64,000 bases of DNA, taken from contig CAYQDM010000005.1 in assembly GCA_964416305.1 (NCBI GenBank), positions 90,931 through 154,930 on the forward strand, in the 5' to 3' direction. A model generated the notes under the pieces. It had not been told where the DNA came from. It ran no database searches and was given only the letters and a program-made list of their open reading frames with translations. The translations under genes were made by a program, and so were the position numbers. Below are positions 45,142 through 53,351 of this stretch, one piece after another. Every line of letters begins with the position of its first letter. The first letter of the stretch is position 1. The DNA comes from Acidaminobacter sp964416305. GTDB lineage: Bacteria > Bacillota > Clostridia > Peptostreptococcales > Acidaminobacteraceae.

Positions 45142-46420
45142 AGCTATCTTCCTCCCTAAACGCGTCCAGAATTGGCACCAGCGTGGCCGCGACAATGCCC
45201 CCGGACAATCCATTGTTGTAGAGATTGAGCCCGCCGTGGAGATACCCCACGTTCATGACAATGGACATATGCAGGAAACCGGCGAGAATTCCAGCCTTCC
45301 ATCCAAACTGCCCTGCTATGGGTGCCAGCGTGGTACCGAACAACGCCGCCAGGATCGCCCCCGTCGAATTGACGTCCCAAAGTTTCAGCTGTGTTGCCAG
45401 AAAAACTCCCAGCATGATTGGCAGGGCATTCTTCAAGTGCTTCCCAAATGCGCCAAAGCCCATCATGGTGAAAATGCCGCCGATAGTCGGCCCGTTCAAC
45501 TGGCCCTTGACCACGAAAACGTAGATCACACCGAAGACGCCGAGCAAGCCCATATTGATCATTGTTACGCCAAAGCCCTCCGTCGTAACAAAATCCGAAA
45601 CCAGACGACCCGGCTGTCTCATCAGCTTTCTCAGGTGCTTAAAACTTTTGTCATTCATGATATAGCCCACCAGAATCATAGAGGCAAAGAAAACCCCCAG
45701 GAGGATGGCGAAGGTCTGGTTATTGCCCTGTGAAACCTCATAAACTGAAGGGGTTTCGAGGCCGAAAGACCTGAAAATTGCCATGAAAAAAGTGCCCACT
45801 ATCCCGGCGGTGAAGCCTATGTTATATAAGTTGAAGCCTTGGTGAAATTTTACGAAGCTGGTGGCCAAGGGCGGCAACAAGATCCCAGTAGCCAGGCCCG
45901 CTGCGTTGCCGATGAGGATGCCCATCCAAATTGGAAGTCCAAATCCAAATGTGATCTGGCTGACCAGCGGCCCCAACGCCGTCCCAAACAAGGCAATCAG
46001 AATAAATTTTCCAAACTTTTCCCGCTGTATTCTTGAGAAAAGGTACACGCCGGTTGTGATGCTCACGACATTATACAAGTTTTTACCGAACATCGCGAAC
46101 CCGCCAATGGTAAACACCGCCGCGATGATATAGCCATTCATATGGGCCTTGCTTTTTCTGGCCACCCCTATGGCGATCAGCATCATCAGGCCGCTGTTGA
46201 AAAAGGCGCTGCCAATATTGGCGATTTTCATGTAATCCGTCAACAGGATGCTCGATGATGTCAGAATTTTCCCCATGCCCTTCAGAATCTCGAGGGGGGT
46301 GTTGAAGAGAAAGCCCGCCAGCAGGACCGCCAACGCGTACAGGGCTATGACCTTGTATTTGGTGTCTTCGGAGATGACTTTGTGGTGGATGGCCCACCGC
46401 TTCTCGACGTTTTCAATCAC
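45134..46420 (-). CDS. DUF1576 family polytopic membrane protein
   Basis: The 428-residue protein has about twelve membrane segments and an internal duplication: FHQGFNLYNIGFTAGIVGT near 193 recurs as LHGGLNLYNNGLSGGIVAA near 395. This is typical of DUF1576, an uncharacterised family of clostridial membrane proteins; a transport role is plausible but unproven. The start is GTG with AAGGAG about 13 nt upstream. A perfect 6-5-6 inverted repeat lies about 40 nt upstream. Confidence 0.88.
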   Translation of the reverse strand: MIENVEKRWAIHHKVISEDTKYKVIALYALAVLLAGFLFNTPLEILKGMGKILTSSSILLTDYMKIANIGSAFFNSGLMMLIAIGVARKSKAHMNGYIIAAVFTIGGFAMFGKNLYNVVSITTGVYLFSRIQREKFGKFILIALFGTALGPLVSQITFGFGLPIWMGILIGNAAGLATGILLPPLATSFVKFHQGFNLYNIGFTAGIVGTFFMAIFRSFGLETPSVYEVSQGNNQTFAILLGVFFASMILVGYIMNDKSFKHLRKLMRQPGRLVSDFVTTEGFGVTMINMGLLGVFGVIYVFVVKGQLNGPTIGGIFTMMGFGAFGKHLKNALPIMLGVFLATQLKLWDVNSTGAILAALFGTTLAPIAGQFGWKAGILAGFLHMSIVMNVGYLHGGLNLYNNGLSGGIVAATLVPILDAFREEDSFE

Positions 46421-46458
46421 TCAACCGATCACTCCTTCTTTAAAGTTCCGGATGTTAT

Positions 46459-46475
46459 TTGAGATTGTTTCTCAA
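46459..46475 (-). promoter_or_regulatory. Inverted repeat upstream of the DUF1576 gene
   Basis: TTGAGA, 5 nt, TCTCAA; an operator-like site 39-55 nt before the start codon. The regulator is unknown. It resembles Fur-type palindromes only loosely. Confidence 0.35.
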
Positions 46476-46542
46476 TACGGATATTTTACAGGAAAATGCT
46501 GATTGTTACAAGTATAACATGCAAGGGTGGGGGGAACGTTGA

Positions 46543-46600
46543 ATGACCATCGGCAGATGTCTTTGGGTTTATTAAAGCCCTAAAACGCTGCCGATGGTCA
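46543..46600. repeat. 58-bp inverted-repeat element of the 12-mer family
   Basis: Exact TGACCATCGGCA and TGCCGATGGTCA ends enclose 34 bp with an inner GGGTTTATTAAAGCCC hairpin. The length equals that of the 44701 copy, while the inner sequence differs. It lies between the DUF1576 gene and the end of the radical SAM run and could terminate the latter. Confidence 0.85.
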
Positions 46601-46613
46601 TTTGACATCACTC

Positions 46614-48146
46614 TTATTTTGGTTCACGCGGCTTCTCTTTCCCAGCCCCCAGCATGAGTCTCACATAGCGGAGGAAGACCTTTATGGCGCCTCCGGACAT
46701 CCTGAGGAGGGTGGCGGCGCCAAATTTCTTCGTGATGTAGCTCATGTGGTTGGAGACGAAGTTGAGGTAGAGGATGGTTTTCAAGACTTCGAAGTAGTAG
46801 GCGCGCAGGGACATGTTCACCGGACGGACGATCACCTGGCCGAAACTCCAGGCGCTGTAATCCTCTTTCTCAAACAGGAGCCGCCCCTCATTCTGGTAAT
46901 GCTGGTAAAGGGGGAGACCCGGGAATGGTGTGAGTGGTGAGAAGGTAGCGATCTCGGGGGCCAGCCTTTTGATGTGCCTGCGGAGGGCTTTAAAGTCCGC
47001 GGGGGTCCAGTCCGGGTGGAGCATGAAGGAGGCCCAGACGTCGATGTCGGCTTCTTTTAGCCACTTGGCGGCTTTGACGGCGTCCTGTGCCCGGGAGGGT
47101 TTTTTATAGACCGCGAGCTCCGCGTCGCTGAAGGATTCATAACCGACGAGAACGGCTTTCAGGCCGAGGTCCCGAAAGTTGAGAATGGCTTCCGGATTCT
47201 TAAGAATGCTGTGGACACTGGCGTAGCAGATGAAGTTTTTCTTTATCCCCTCTTGGTCGAGGGCATTGCAGAATTCAAGCAGTCGCTCGCCACTATTCAG
47301 GAAGTCGTTGTCGAAGATCATGACCGAGGGCTCTTCAATGGCCTTCAGGTCCGCCATGACGAAGTCCATGGGGAAGTCCCGCTCGCAGGGGCCTTCCATG
47401 CGCCATCTAAGGCAAAAGTCGCAGTGAGCGGAGCAGCCTTGGGAGGTCTGCATGATGGCGCAGGGCCGGAAGCCAAAATAGGCGTATTGGTGGCGCCAGG
47501 CTTGGGTGGCGGTCCGGTCCGGTAGCCAGTAGTCGTTGATGCGGGGCTCTGAGGAAATTTGGAGGTTGGTGCCTGTCACCAGTTCAAGGTTGGTGCCTGT
47601 CACCAAGTTGGAGTTGGTGTCAGGCACCAACTCCAATTCTGTACCAGAGCTTAGTGTAAATTTACACCTTTCATCTCCTTCTCTATCTCCATCTCCATTT
47701 CCATCTCCTTCACCTAAGAACTTCTCAATCTCCCGAAACAGCCCCTTCAGCCGCTCCTGAGTTGAAATCCGCAAAACCGCGTCCACCTCAGGGACGGAAA
47801 ACGCCTCCGGATTCAGAAACGCCTGAGTCCCACCCACGACTACCACGGTCTCGGGTGCCCAGGCCTTGACCATCGCCGCCAGACGCCGAACGGCCGGCAC
47901 ATCCACACATAACGAGGTCAGCCCCACCACATGGGGCCTAAACCCTTCCAGTTTCCGAGCCAGCGCCTGATCCGACGCGCCCTTCTTCCCGGACGCCTCC
48001 ACCGCCATTAAATCCAAAACCTCAATCTCATACAGCTCTTTCAGAGCCGCAACAACCATCTCCAGGCCCAGGGGCTCAGAAAACATGATCTCCCCCAGGG
48101 TCACGGACTGCGGTGTCCGAGCCGGCCTCACAAGTAAAACGCGCAT
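46614..48146 (-). CDS. B12-binding-domain radical SAM protein (with in-frame phased repeat)
   Basis: The 510-residue protein has an N-terminal Rossmann-like domain of the cobalamin-binding type (PLGLEMVVAALKELYEI, VVVVGGTQAFLNPEAF; the cobalt-ligand His is not seen). A radical SAM core follows, with CSAHCDFC (CxxxCxxC), and a C-terminal helical part (LTPFPGLPLYQHYQ). Between the two domains are about 35 residues encoded by array D (ELVPDTNSNLVTGTN and onward), which have no family counterpart. The ATG at 48146 has GGAGGGA upstream. It is the last of six genes in the cluster; the reaction is unknown. Confidence 0.87.
   Translation of the reverse strand: MRVLLVRPARTPQSVTLGEIMFSEPLGLEMVVAALKELYEIEVLDLMAVEASGKKGASDQALARKLEGFRPHVVGLTSLCVDVPAVRRLAAMVKAWAPETVVVVGGTQAFLNPEAFSVPEVDAVLRISTQERLKGLFREIEKFLGEGDGNGDGDREGDERCKFTLSSGTELELVPDTNSNLVTGTNLELVTGTNLQISSEPRINDYWLPDRTATQAWRHQYAYFGFRPCAIMQTSQGCSAHCDFCLRWRMEGPCERDFPMDFVMADLKAIEEPSVMIFDNDFLNSGERLLEFCNALDQEGIKKNFICYASVHSILKNPEAILNFRDLGLKAVLVGYESFSDAELAVYKKPSRAQDAVKAAKWLKEADIDVWASFMLHPDWTPADFKALRRHIKRLAPEIATFSPLTPFPGLPLYQHYQNEGRLLFEKEDYSAWSFGQVIVRPVNMSLRAYYFEVLKTILYLNFVSNHMSYITKKFGAATLLRMSGGAIKVFLRYVRLMLGAGKEKPREPK
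47566..47668 (+). repeat. 24-nt-phased repeat, array D (four boxes, inside a gene)
   Basis: TTGGTGCCTGTCACC twice, TTGGTGTCAGGCACC, then TGTACCAGAGCTTAG. The phase points 47569, 47593, 47617 and 47641 are each 24 nt apart. It ends with GTGTAAATTTACAC, as in array B. It is in frame in the radical SAM gene, giving 8-residue repeats LVTGTNLE / LVTGTNLQ. Confidence 0.9.
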
Positions 48147-48201
48147 CACAGTCCCTCCCTCATCGACCCAAATGTAACTCAAAGACTAAACCCAGTGCTT
48201 A

Positions 48202-48231
48202 TGCCGATGGTGACTTAACAGACCATCGGCT
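48202..48231. repeat. Short pair of the 12-mer family
   Basis: TGCCGATGGTGA and AGACCATCGGCT face each other across 6 nt, giving a 30-bp hairpin just after the stop of the upstream radical SAM gene (stop at 48237). Its orientation is reversed compared with the 58-bp elements. Confidence 0.7.
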
Positions 48232-48236
48232 GAAAC

Positions 48237-49766
48237 TCAAATAATATTCGGCGTAATCCGCTGCCGGATCTGCCGCCTGTAATACAAATTCACGCCCAGA
48301 TAAAACAGCGCCCGGCCCAGCGCCCCCGGCGACCCCAGAACCTCCCGCCGAAGCAGGGATCGCCGCACAATGCTCCGAAGCGAAAACACCTCTTCGTACA
48401 GCGACCAGTACGCCACCGTCAGCGCCTCCGGGCTCATATGCCGGGGCTGATGCACGGCTTCACTGCCGTTATAAGCGTAAATATCCGAGTTCACGATCCG
48501 GCCCTCGCGCTGCATCGCCTCAAAATAATCCGTCCCGGGGATCGGCGTCAAAATATAGAACCGCGGCACCACAATCCGGTTCTCCTCAATGAACCGCGCC
48601 GTCGCCCGGATGGACTCCAGGGTGTCCCCTTCACCGCCCACCACCATCTCCGTGGACAGGTCGATCCCCGCCCGGCGCACCGCCGCAAGCAGCGCCGGAT
48701 AATCCCCCGGCACCGCCCAGGCTTTGTCCATCCCCTGAAGGCTCTGCTCCGAGAGGCTTTCCAGCCCAAAGCTCAGGGCTATGCACCCCGCCCCGGCCAT
48801 AGCCTCCAGCAGCTTCGGATCCCGCCCCACAGAAATGTCGCACTGGGACAGCCACTGCATCCCAAGGGGCCTCAGCCCCTCGCACAGCGCGAGCAGATAC
48901 CTGCGGTCCGCGCCTATGTTGTCGTCCAGCAGCAAGAACTTTTTAAAGCCAAGCTCCCGCACCTGCCGTACGTCCCGCAGCACCTCCTCCAGCGGCCGCT
49001 TCAGGTAGCGCCCCCGGTAGAGGCAGTACACCGAGCAGAAGCTGCAGGTGTTGGGACATCCCCGGCCCGCCTGGACCGGCAGGAAGTCGCCAATGCGTTT
49101 GTTCACGATCAGGTCGAACCGAGGGGGCGGTGTGTGGTAGAGGTTGTCAGGCGGTGTTGGTTCCCCCGCCTTCTCCAAATCGGCGTGGGGGGCGGAAATG
49201 TGACCATCGGCTAAAACCGTCTTTGAACCGGTCCCCGGACTCGCCGCCCTGTAAAGCGGCTTCAGCGTCCCCGCCTCAAAGTCCCGGATAAGCTGGGGCC
49301 ACAAGTCTTCCGCGTCGCCCACCACCACCGCGTCCGCGTGCTTCCCGGCCTCCTCGGGCATCAGACTCACCATGTAGCCGCCCAGGACCACGGTCTTGCC
49401 CCGGGCCCGGAACTCCCGCGCAATGTCCAGGGTCCGCACCACCGCGTGGCCCATGCTGCCAATCCCGATCAGCGCCGCGTCCGTGTCCCAGGGGATCTCC
49501 TCGATCGTCTCCAGGATGATCTCCACCTCCCAGTCGGGCGGCGTCAGCGCCGCCAGCAGCGGCAGCCCCAGGCCCACGAAGAAGAGCCGGCCCTTCTTGA
49601 TGGGCTTTTTATTTTGCCCGCTGCCCGCGTAGGGTGACGACTGGATCAGCAGGACCTTCTTCTTTTTCGGTGATTCCAGTGCTTCCAGTGCTTCCAGTGA
49701 TTCCATTGATTCCAGTGCTTCCAGTGCTTCTGCCGATGGTCGCTCATCCGCCAACCTCTTCTCCAT
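48237..49766 (-). CDS. B12-binding-domain-type radical SAM protein (YgiQ/BchE-like layout)
   Basis: The 509-residue protein has an N-terminal Rossmann-like region (GLPLLAALTPPDWEVEIILE, VVLGGYMVSLMPEEA) and a radical SAM core with CPNTCSFC. Further core motifs are LLDDNIGADRRYLLAL and STEMVVGGEGDT; the tail contains LTPIPGTDYFEAM. Its first 32 residues are low-complexity (EALEALESMESLEALEALES), made by a 9-bp tandem repeat. A 12-mer-family copy encodes KTVLADGH between the two domains. The ATG has AAAGGGG upstream. The substrate is unknown. Confidence 0.87.
   Translation of the reverse strand: MEKRLADERPSAEALEALESMESLEALEALESPKKKKVLLIQSSPYAGSGQNKKPIKKGRLFFVGLGLPLLAALTPPDWEVEIILETIEEIPWDTDAALIGIGSMGHAVVRTLDIAREFRARGKTVVLGGYMVSLMPEEAGKHADAVVVGDAEDLWPQLIRDFEAGTLKPLYRAASPGTGSKTVLADGHISAPHADLEKAGEPTPPDNLYHTPPPRFDLIVNKRIGDFLPVQAGRGCPNTCSFCSVYCLYRGRYLKRPLEEVLRDVRQVRELGFKKFLLLDDNIGADRRYLLALCEGLRPLGMQWLSQCDISVGRDPKLLEAMAGAGCIALSFGLESLSEQSLQGMDKAWAVPGDYPALLAAVRRAGIDLSTEMVVGGEGDTLESIRATARFIEENRIVVPRFYILTPIPGTDYFEAMQREGRIVNSDIYAYNGSEAVHQPRHMSPEALTVAYWSLYEEVFSLRSIVRRSLLRREVLGSPGALGRALFYLGVNLYYRRQIRQRITPNII
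49201..49229 (+). repeat. Dispersed 12-mer family, long form, inside a radical SAM gene
   Basis: TGACCATCGGCTAAAACC followed by GTCTTTGAA. From 49203 it matches the copy in the GT2 gene (39514 onward) at 23 of 25 bases, although the host genes are unrelated. Confidence 0.8.
49674..49742 (+). repeat. 9-bp tandem repeat followed by a 12-mer copy
   Basis: Six 9-bp units related to TTCCAGTGC run from 49674 to 49727 and are followed at once by TGCCGATGGTCG. They encode the Glu-Ala-Leu-rich N-terminus of the radical SAM protein. Confidence 0.8.
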
Positions 49767-49817
49767 GGTGCTGTGCCCCTTTCGGTTCTCATCTTTGGCC
49801 AGACGCCTTGGAAGCGG

Positions 49818-51941
49818 CTAGCCTTGGCGAATTTTCTTCAGATATTGAAGGCTCACCCGCGCCGAACCCACGGACAGCCTGAGCACCGGCATCAGGCCAT
49901 AGCGACGGATCAACTCGACCACATGGGCAGGGCCGGCCACGCGCTTATGATAGAGCTTCAGCATCTCCCAATAGAAGCCGCGGACGCTGAGTTTTTCCGG
50001 CCTTAGGACCAGATGTGCCAAATCCCACTTAGGATAGTCCTCCCGTGGGACCAAGAGTCGATCTTTGTAGTCGTCGAAGATCGCGGTGCCCGGCAGGGGC
50101 GTCAGGGGCTGGAGGTTGACAAAGTGGACACGGTTGGCTTTCAGCCAGCGATTCAGGGTATTGAAGTCCTCTTTGTCGAAGTCCATGCCCAGGATCAGCG
50201 TGCCATAGAGCTCGATGCCGTGGCGCCTCAGAATGGCGGCGGCTTTTTCATTTTCTTCGAGGCTGGTCCGCTTGCTGTAGGTGTCCAGGTCCTGAGCCCG
50301 TACGGATTCGAGACCTATGATCACGGCCCTTAGGCCAGATTTTTTAAAGCGTTCAATAATGTGCTCGTGGCGGGCGACAAAGTCCGCCCGGCCATAGATC
50401 AGGAACTTTTTGCTGAGGCCTGCAGTATCCAGGGCTTCGCAGAAGTTTTGGACCCTTTCTGCCGATACCAGGAAGTCGTCGTCCACAATGTAGACCTCTT
50501 CCTCAGGGATGGTTTTCAGCTCCTCAATGACCTCACGGATGGGCCGCTCGCTGTAAACGCCGCCGGTGATCTCCCGGCAGAAGCAGAAGCTGCAGTCGTA
50601 GGGGCAGCCGTAGGAGGTTTTGATGAGGGCGCAGGGGTTGTGGAACATGTAGTAGTATCTGTCCCTGTAGCGGGCGGTGCTGCTTCGGTCCGGAGGCAGG
50701 AGCCCTTCGGTTTCCCGCGCAGCCCCCAGCCAGATCCGGGCTTCAATGACGGCGTTTTGTGTGAAGACCCGGTCGAAGACAGGCGGCTCGCTTTGCTCTG
50801 TTTGAAAGTCCTCCGGCACCACCTCAGCATGGACGCCGCCGACACCAATCTGAGTTTCGGGATTCCAGGCTTTGATGGCCGCTGCGGTATCCTTGAGGGT
50901 GCCAACATGCGTGATGTAGCCGCTCATGAGAACGACCTCCGGCTGGAACTCGTCCAGGAAGGCTATCAGCGGGCGATGCTCCAGAATCATGTCGACGATT
51001 AGGGTTTCGTGGCCGTCCGCACCCAGGTTTGAGGCCAGGCATTCCAGCTCCAGCGGCTCACAGACCATGACGTGCTGGAGGCCAATGGTTTCCGGATCCG
51101 GCATCACCCGCAGGAGCAGGATTTTGAGCGGATTTGGGGATTGAATATCCCGTCCGCGTCCCTGGTTCAATTCCTGTCCGCGTCCCCCGTTTTGTTTTTG
51201 TCCGCGTCCCCAAAGTTGATTTGGTGCCAGAGCATTTCCCGTAATATTTCCCAAAATCTGCGCCTCCCCTGCTTTCAAACGCAGCACCATCAATATGATC
51301 GACGGCATGAACCACGCGGTCTTCACCTTCTCCACGGACTCCACGACAAATAGCCCTGCCGCCATCTGCTTCAGGGCATCCACACTGTAATAGCTTGCCG
51401 TCCCGGTCGTCAGCTTCACCAGGGACAACACCGCCGCATCGTAAGTCGAATTCGCCGACGCTTGCGCCAGAACCAGCACACCCTCAGGCGCCATGACCGC
51501 CGCCATGTCCGCCAGGACCTGGTCCGGATCCGCATAGTACGGCAGCGAATGAGTACACAGGACCACATCGAACTTTTCGTGCTCCTGGTTCGTTCGCACA
51601 AGTCCCCGCAGCGCCGACGCGTCCCTAACTTCGAAGGTCAGCTCAGGGTGCCGGCGCCGCGCCTTCGCGATCATGCCCAGTGAGGCATCAATGCCAGTGA
51701 ATTGGCCGATGGCGGCCTCACATCCATCTAAAGCAGCACTTGTCTTTTGGGCCTTTCCAGCCTCCAGTGCCAGCTCACCCAACAGCTCGCCAATGCCGCA
51801 GCCCACATCCAGCACCCTCGACTCCGCCCTCAGACGGCCAGCCAGCTTCGCCGCCACCGCCCGGCGGGTCGGTCCCAGGGACACCTTTTGAACCCACAGG
51901 CGCTCATAAAACTTCGACCAAAAATCCCAAACCACATTCAT
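49818..51941 (-). CDS. Methyltransferase-radical SAM fusion protein with a repeat at the joint
   Basis: The 707-residue protein combines two enzymes. Residues 1-235 are a class I SAM methyltransferase (VLDVGCGIGELLGEL, FDVVLCTHSLPYYADP). Residues about 275-707 are a radical SAM protein with a cobalamin-type N-terminal domain (CEPLELECLASNLGADGH, IGVGGVHAEVVPEDF) and the cluster motif CPYDCSFC. It ends in the same tail as its neighbours (LTPLPGTAIFDDYKD). The linker is encoded by array E and reads as three GRGQ-type units. The ATG at 51941 has GGAGGT at 7 nt. An ancestral pair of separate genes fused through the repeat is a reasonable inference. Confidence 0.88.
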   Translation of the reverse strand: MNVVWDFWSKFYERLWVQKVSLGPTRRAVAAKLAGRLRAESRVLDVGCGIGELLGELALEAGKAQKTSAALDGCEAAIGQFTGIDASLGMIAKARRRHPELTFEVRDASALRGLVRTNQEHEKFDVVLCTHSLPYYADPDQVLADMAAVMAPEGVLVLAQASANSTYDAAVLSLVKLTTGTASYYSVDALKQMAAGLFVVESVEKVKTAWFMPSIILMVLRLKAGEAQILGNITGNALAPNQLWGRGQKQNGGRGQELNQGRGRDIQSPNPLKILLLRVMPDPETIGLQHVMVCEPLELECLASNLGADGHETLIVDMILEHRPLIAFLDEFQPEVVLMSGYITHVGTLKDTAAAIKAWNPETQIGVGGVHAEVVPEDFQTEQSEPPVFDRVFTQNAVIEARIWLGAARETEGLLPPDRSSTARYRDRYYYMFHNPCALIKTSYGCPYDCSFCFCREITGGVYSERPIREVIEELKTIPEEEVYIVDDDFLVSAERVQNFCEALDTAGLSKKFLIYGRADFVARHEHIIERFKKSGLRAVIIGLESVRAQDLDTYSKRTSLEENEKAAAILRRHGIELYGTLILGMDFDKEDFNTLNRWLKANRVHFVNLQPLTPLPGTAIFDDYKDRLLVPREDYPKWDLAHLVLRPEKLSVRGFYWEMLKLYHKRVAGPAHVVELIRRYGLMPVLRLSVGSARVSLQYLKKIRQG
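51152..51233 (+). repeat. 24-nt-phased repeat, array E (four boxes, at a gene-fusion joint)
   Basis: GTCCGCGTCCC three times and GTGCCAGAGC, starting at 51152, 51176, 51200 and 51224, each 24 nt apart. It is translated in a different frame from arrays D and F (GRGQ units rather than LVTRT units), so the DNA and not the peptide is what is conserved. Confidence 0.9.
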
Positions 51942-51968
51942 GAACGCCACCTCCAAACGGGAAACTCG

Positions 51969-51984
51969 GTGTCTGACACCAAGT
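51969..51984 (+). repeat. Single box of the phased-repeat family
   Basis: GGTGTCTGACACCAAG resembles the first box of array A. It has no second box 24 nt away on either side. It lies in the gap between two radical SAM genes. Confidence 0.5.
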
Positions 51985-52011
51985 TCCTTCTTTCAGACAT
52001 TGCCGATTTCC

Positions 52012-53316
52012 TCACTTCAACCGTGCACCCAAAGACAACCACCAGAACCTCAGATAGAACAGCCAGGCCGGCATCCGAGTCGGCCTCATCACCAAATGCA
52101 GAAAATCGAACCGGGCTGGCCGCGCCAACCGAGGATCCATCATTCGGTCCGCGTACTGTTCGTAAACCGTTGTCCCCTTCAGCGGTGTCAGGATCGACAC
52201 GGTATAACGCCGCACCCCGTGGGCTTTGATCCACGCTGCGAGCCGCCTGAAATCCGCGGCGCTGTCGTCCGGCGATACTAAAAACAAAGCCGTCAGCCTT
52301 GCCCCGGCGGCTCGGATAACCGACACAGCCCCGGCGTTGTCTTCAGCCTCAAGACCCTTCCCAAGCTGCCGGAGCTGGGCATCTTCCACTGCCTCCAGGC
52401 CCACGATCCACTCCTCGAATCCCAAGGCTTTCAACCTTTGCACGTAGTTTTGCAGCCGCACCACGGAATCCGCCCTGGCATAGGCTATGAACCTCTTCCT
52501 GACGCCTTCAGCCGCCAGTCCTTCCAGCGCCTCGATCCAGGCTTTCGCCCGCTCGGCCGTCGTCAAAAAGCAGTCGTCCACGATCCAGATGGTGTCGGCG
52601 TTGACGCTGCGCAGTTCTTTGATGACGTCTTCCATAGGTCGCTCCCGGTACTCGCCCCCGTTCAGCAGCCGGCAATAGCAAAACTCGCACTGGTGCGGAC
52701 AGGACAGCGCCGTCTTCAGCAGGGCGACCTTCCGCTTCTCCACATAACGGATTTTGTGTTTGTGCGCCTCGAAATACCTGCGGTCCGGGCTGGGCATCTC
52801 AAAAGCTTTTGTTTCTGCCGATGGTTCCGTCCTCCCCCACTCTCCCCGGAGGTTCTTGCTAGCCAGTCCCGGCGTTGTTTTGCAGAGGGAAGGAAGATCT
52901 GACCCCAACTCAAAATGCGAGTTCAGAAGGGCCGTCAGTCCCCAAAGGGCATCCGCGTAAAACACAGCGTCTACAGAGGATACGAAAAAGTCCTCCGGAC
53001 ACCCTTCTGCGTGAACACCACCGACCCAGACAGCCAAGTTTTCTTTCCGTGTTTTCGCATAGTTTGCCAAATCAATGATCTCATCAACCGCCGTCACATA
53101 CCCGCTGAGGATAAGGACGTCCGGGGATTCCCTTTCAATTACTCGCTTCGCGCTGCCGCCCTCGAGCCAAGGATCGAACATTCTGTAGGTAAGACCACTT
53201 TCTGAGAAGCCGTTCAGCACCGCCGCGATCATCTCCAGCTCCAGCGGTTCTGTCACAATAGGCCTGAGGCGCGCCATCAGCGACCTGCCATGGCATTTTA
53301 TGAGTAGAATTCGCAT
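52012..53316 (-). CDS. Radical SAM protein with a cobalamin-type N-terminal domain
   Basis: The 434-residue protein begins MRILLIKCHGRSLMARLRPI, has a Rossmann-like first domain (EPLELEMIAAVLNGF, VWVGGVHAEGCPEDFF), the cluster motif CPHQCEFC and WIVDDCFLTTAERAKAWIEA. The tail LTPLKGTTVYEQYADRMM is shared with the neighbouring fusion protein, so the two are paralogues. The stretch before the core (GRTEPSAETKAFEM) is encoded by a 12-mer-family copy (52816-52828). The ATG has GGAGGT upstream. The substrate is unknown. Confidence 0.87.
   Translation of the reverse strand: MRILLIKCHGRSLMARLRPIVTEPLELEMIAAVLNGFSESGLTYRMFDPWLEGGSAKRVIERESPDVLILSGYVTAVDEIIDLANYAKTRKENLAVWVGGVHAEGCPEDFFVSSVDAVFYADALWGLTALLNSHFELGSDLPSLCKTTPGLASKNLRGEWGRTEPSAETKAFEMPSPDRRYFEAHKHKIRYVEKRKVALLKTALSCPHQCEFCYCRLLNGGEYRERPMEDVIKELRSVNADTIWIVDDCFLTTAERAKAWIEALEGLAAEGVRKRFIAYARADSVVRLQNYVQRLKALGFEEWIVGLEAVEDAQLRQLGKGLEAEDNAGAVSVIRAAGARLTALFLVSPDDSAADFRRLAAWIKAHGVRRYTVSILTPLKGTTVYEQYADRMMDPRLARPARFDFLHLVMRPTRMPAWLFYLRFWWLSLGARLK
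52816..52828 (+). repeat. Dispersed 12-mer family variant inside a radical SAM gene
   Basis: TGCCGATGGTTCC, identical to the copies at 43541 and 57609; it falls in the linker between the two domains of the host protein. Confidence 0.6.
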
Positions 53317-53351
53317 GTGACACCTCCAAACCTATTATGAAGCCCGCGTCC

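Noticed and set aside
47566..47668. Phased boxes as a CRISPR array
   Set aside because: Boxes are 12-15 bp with 9-12-nt gaps, variable and in both orientations; no cas genes are nearby.
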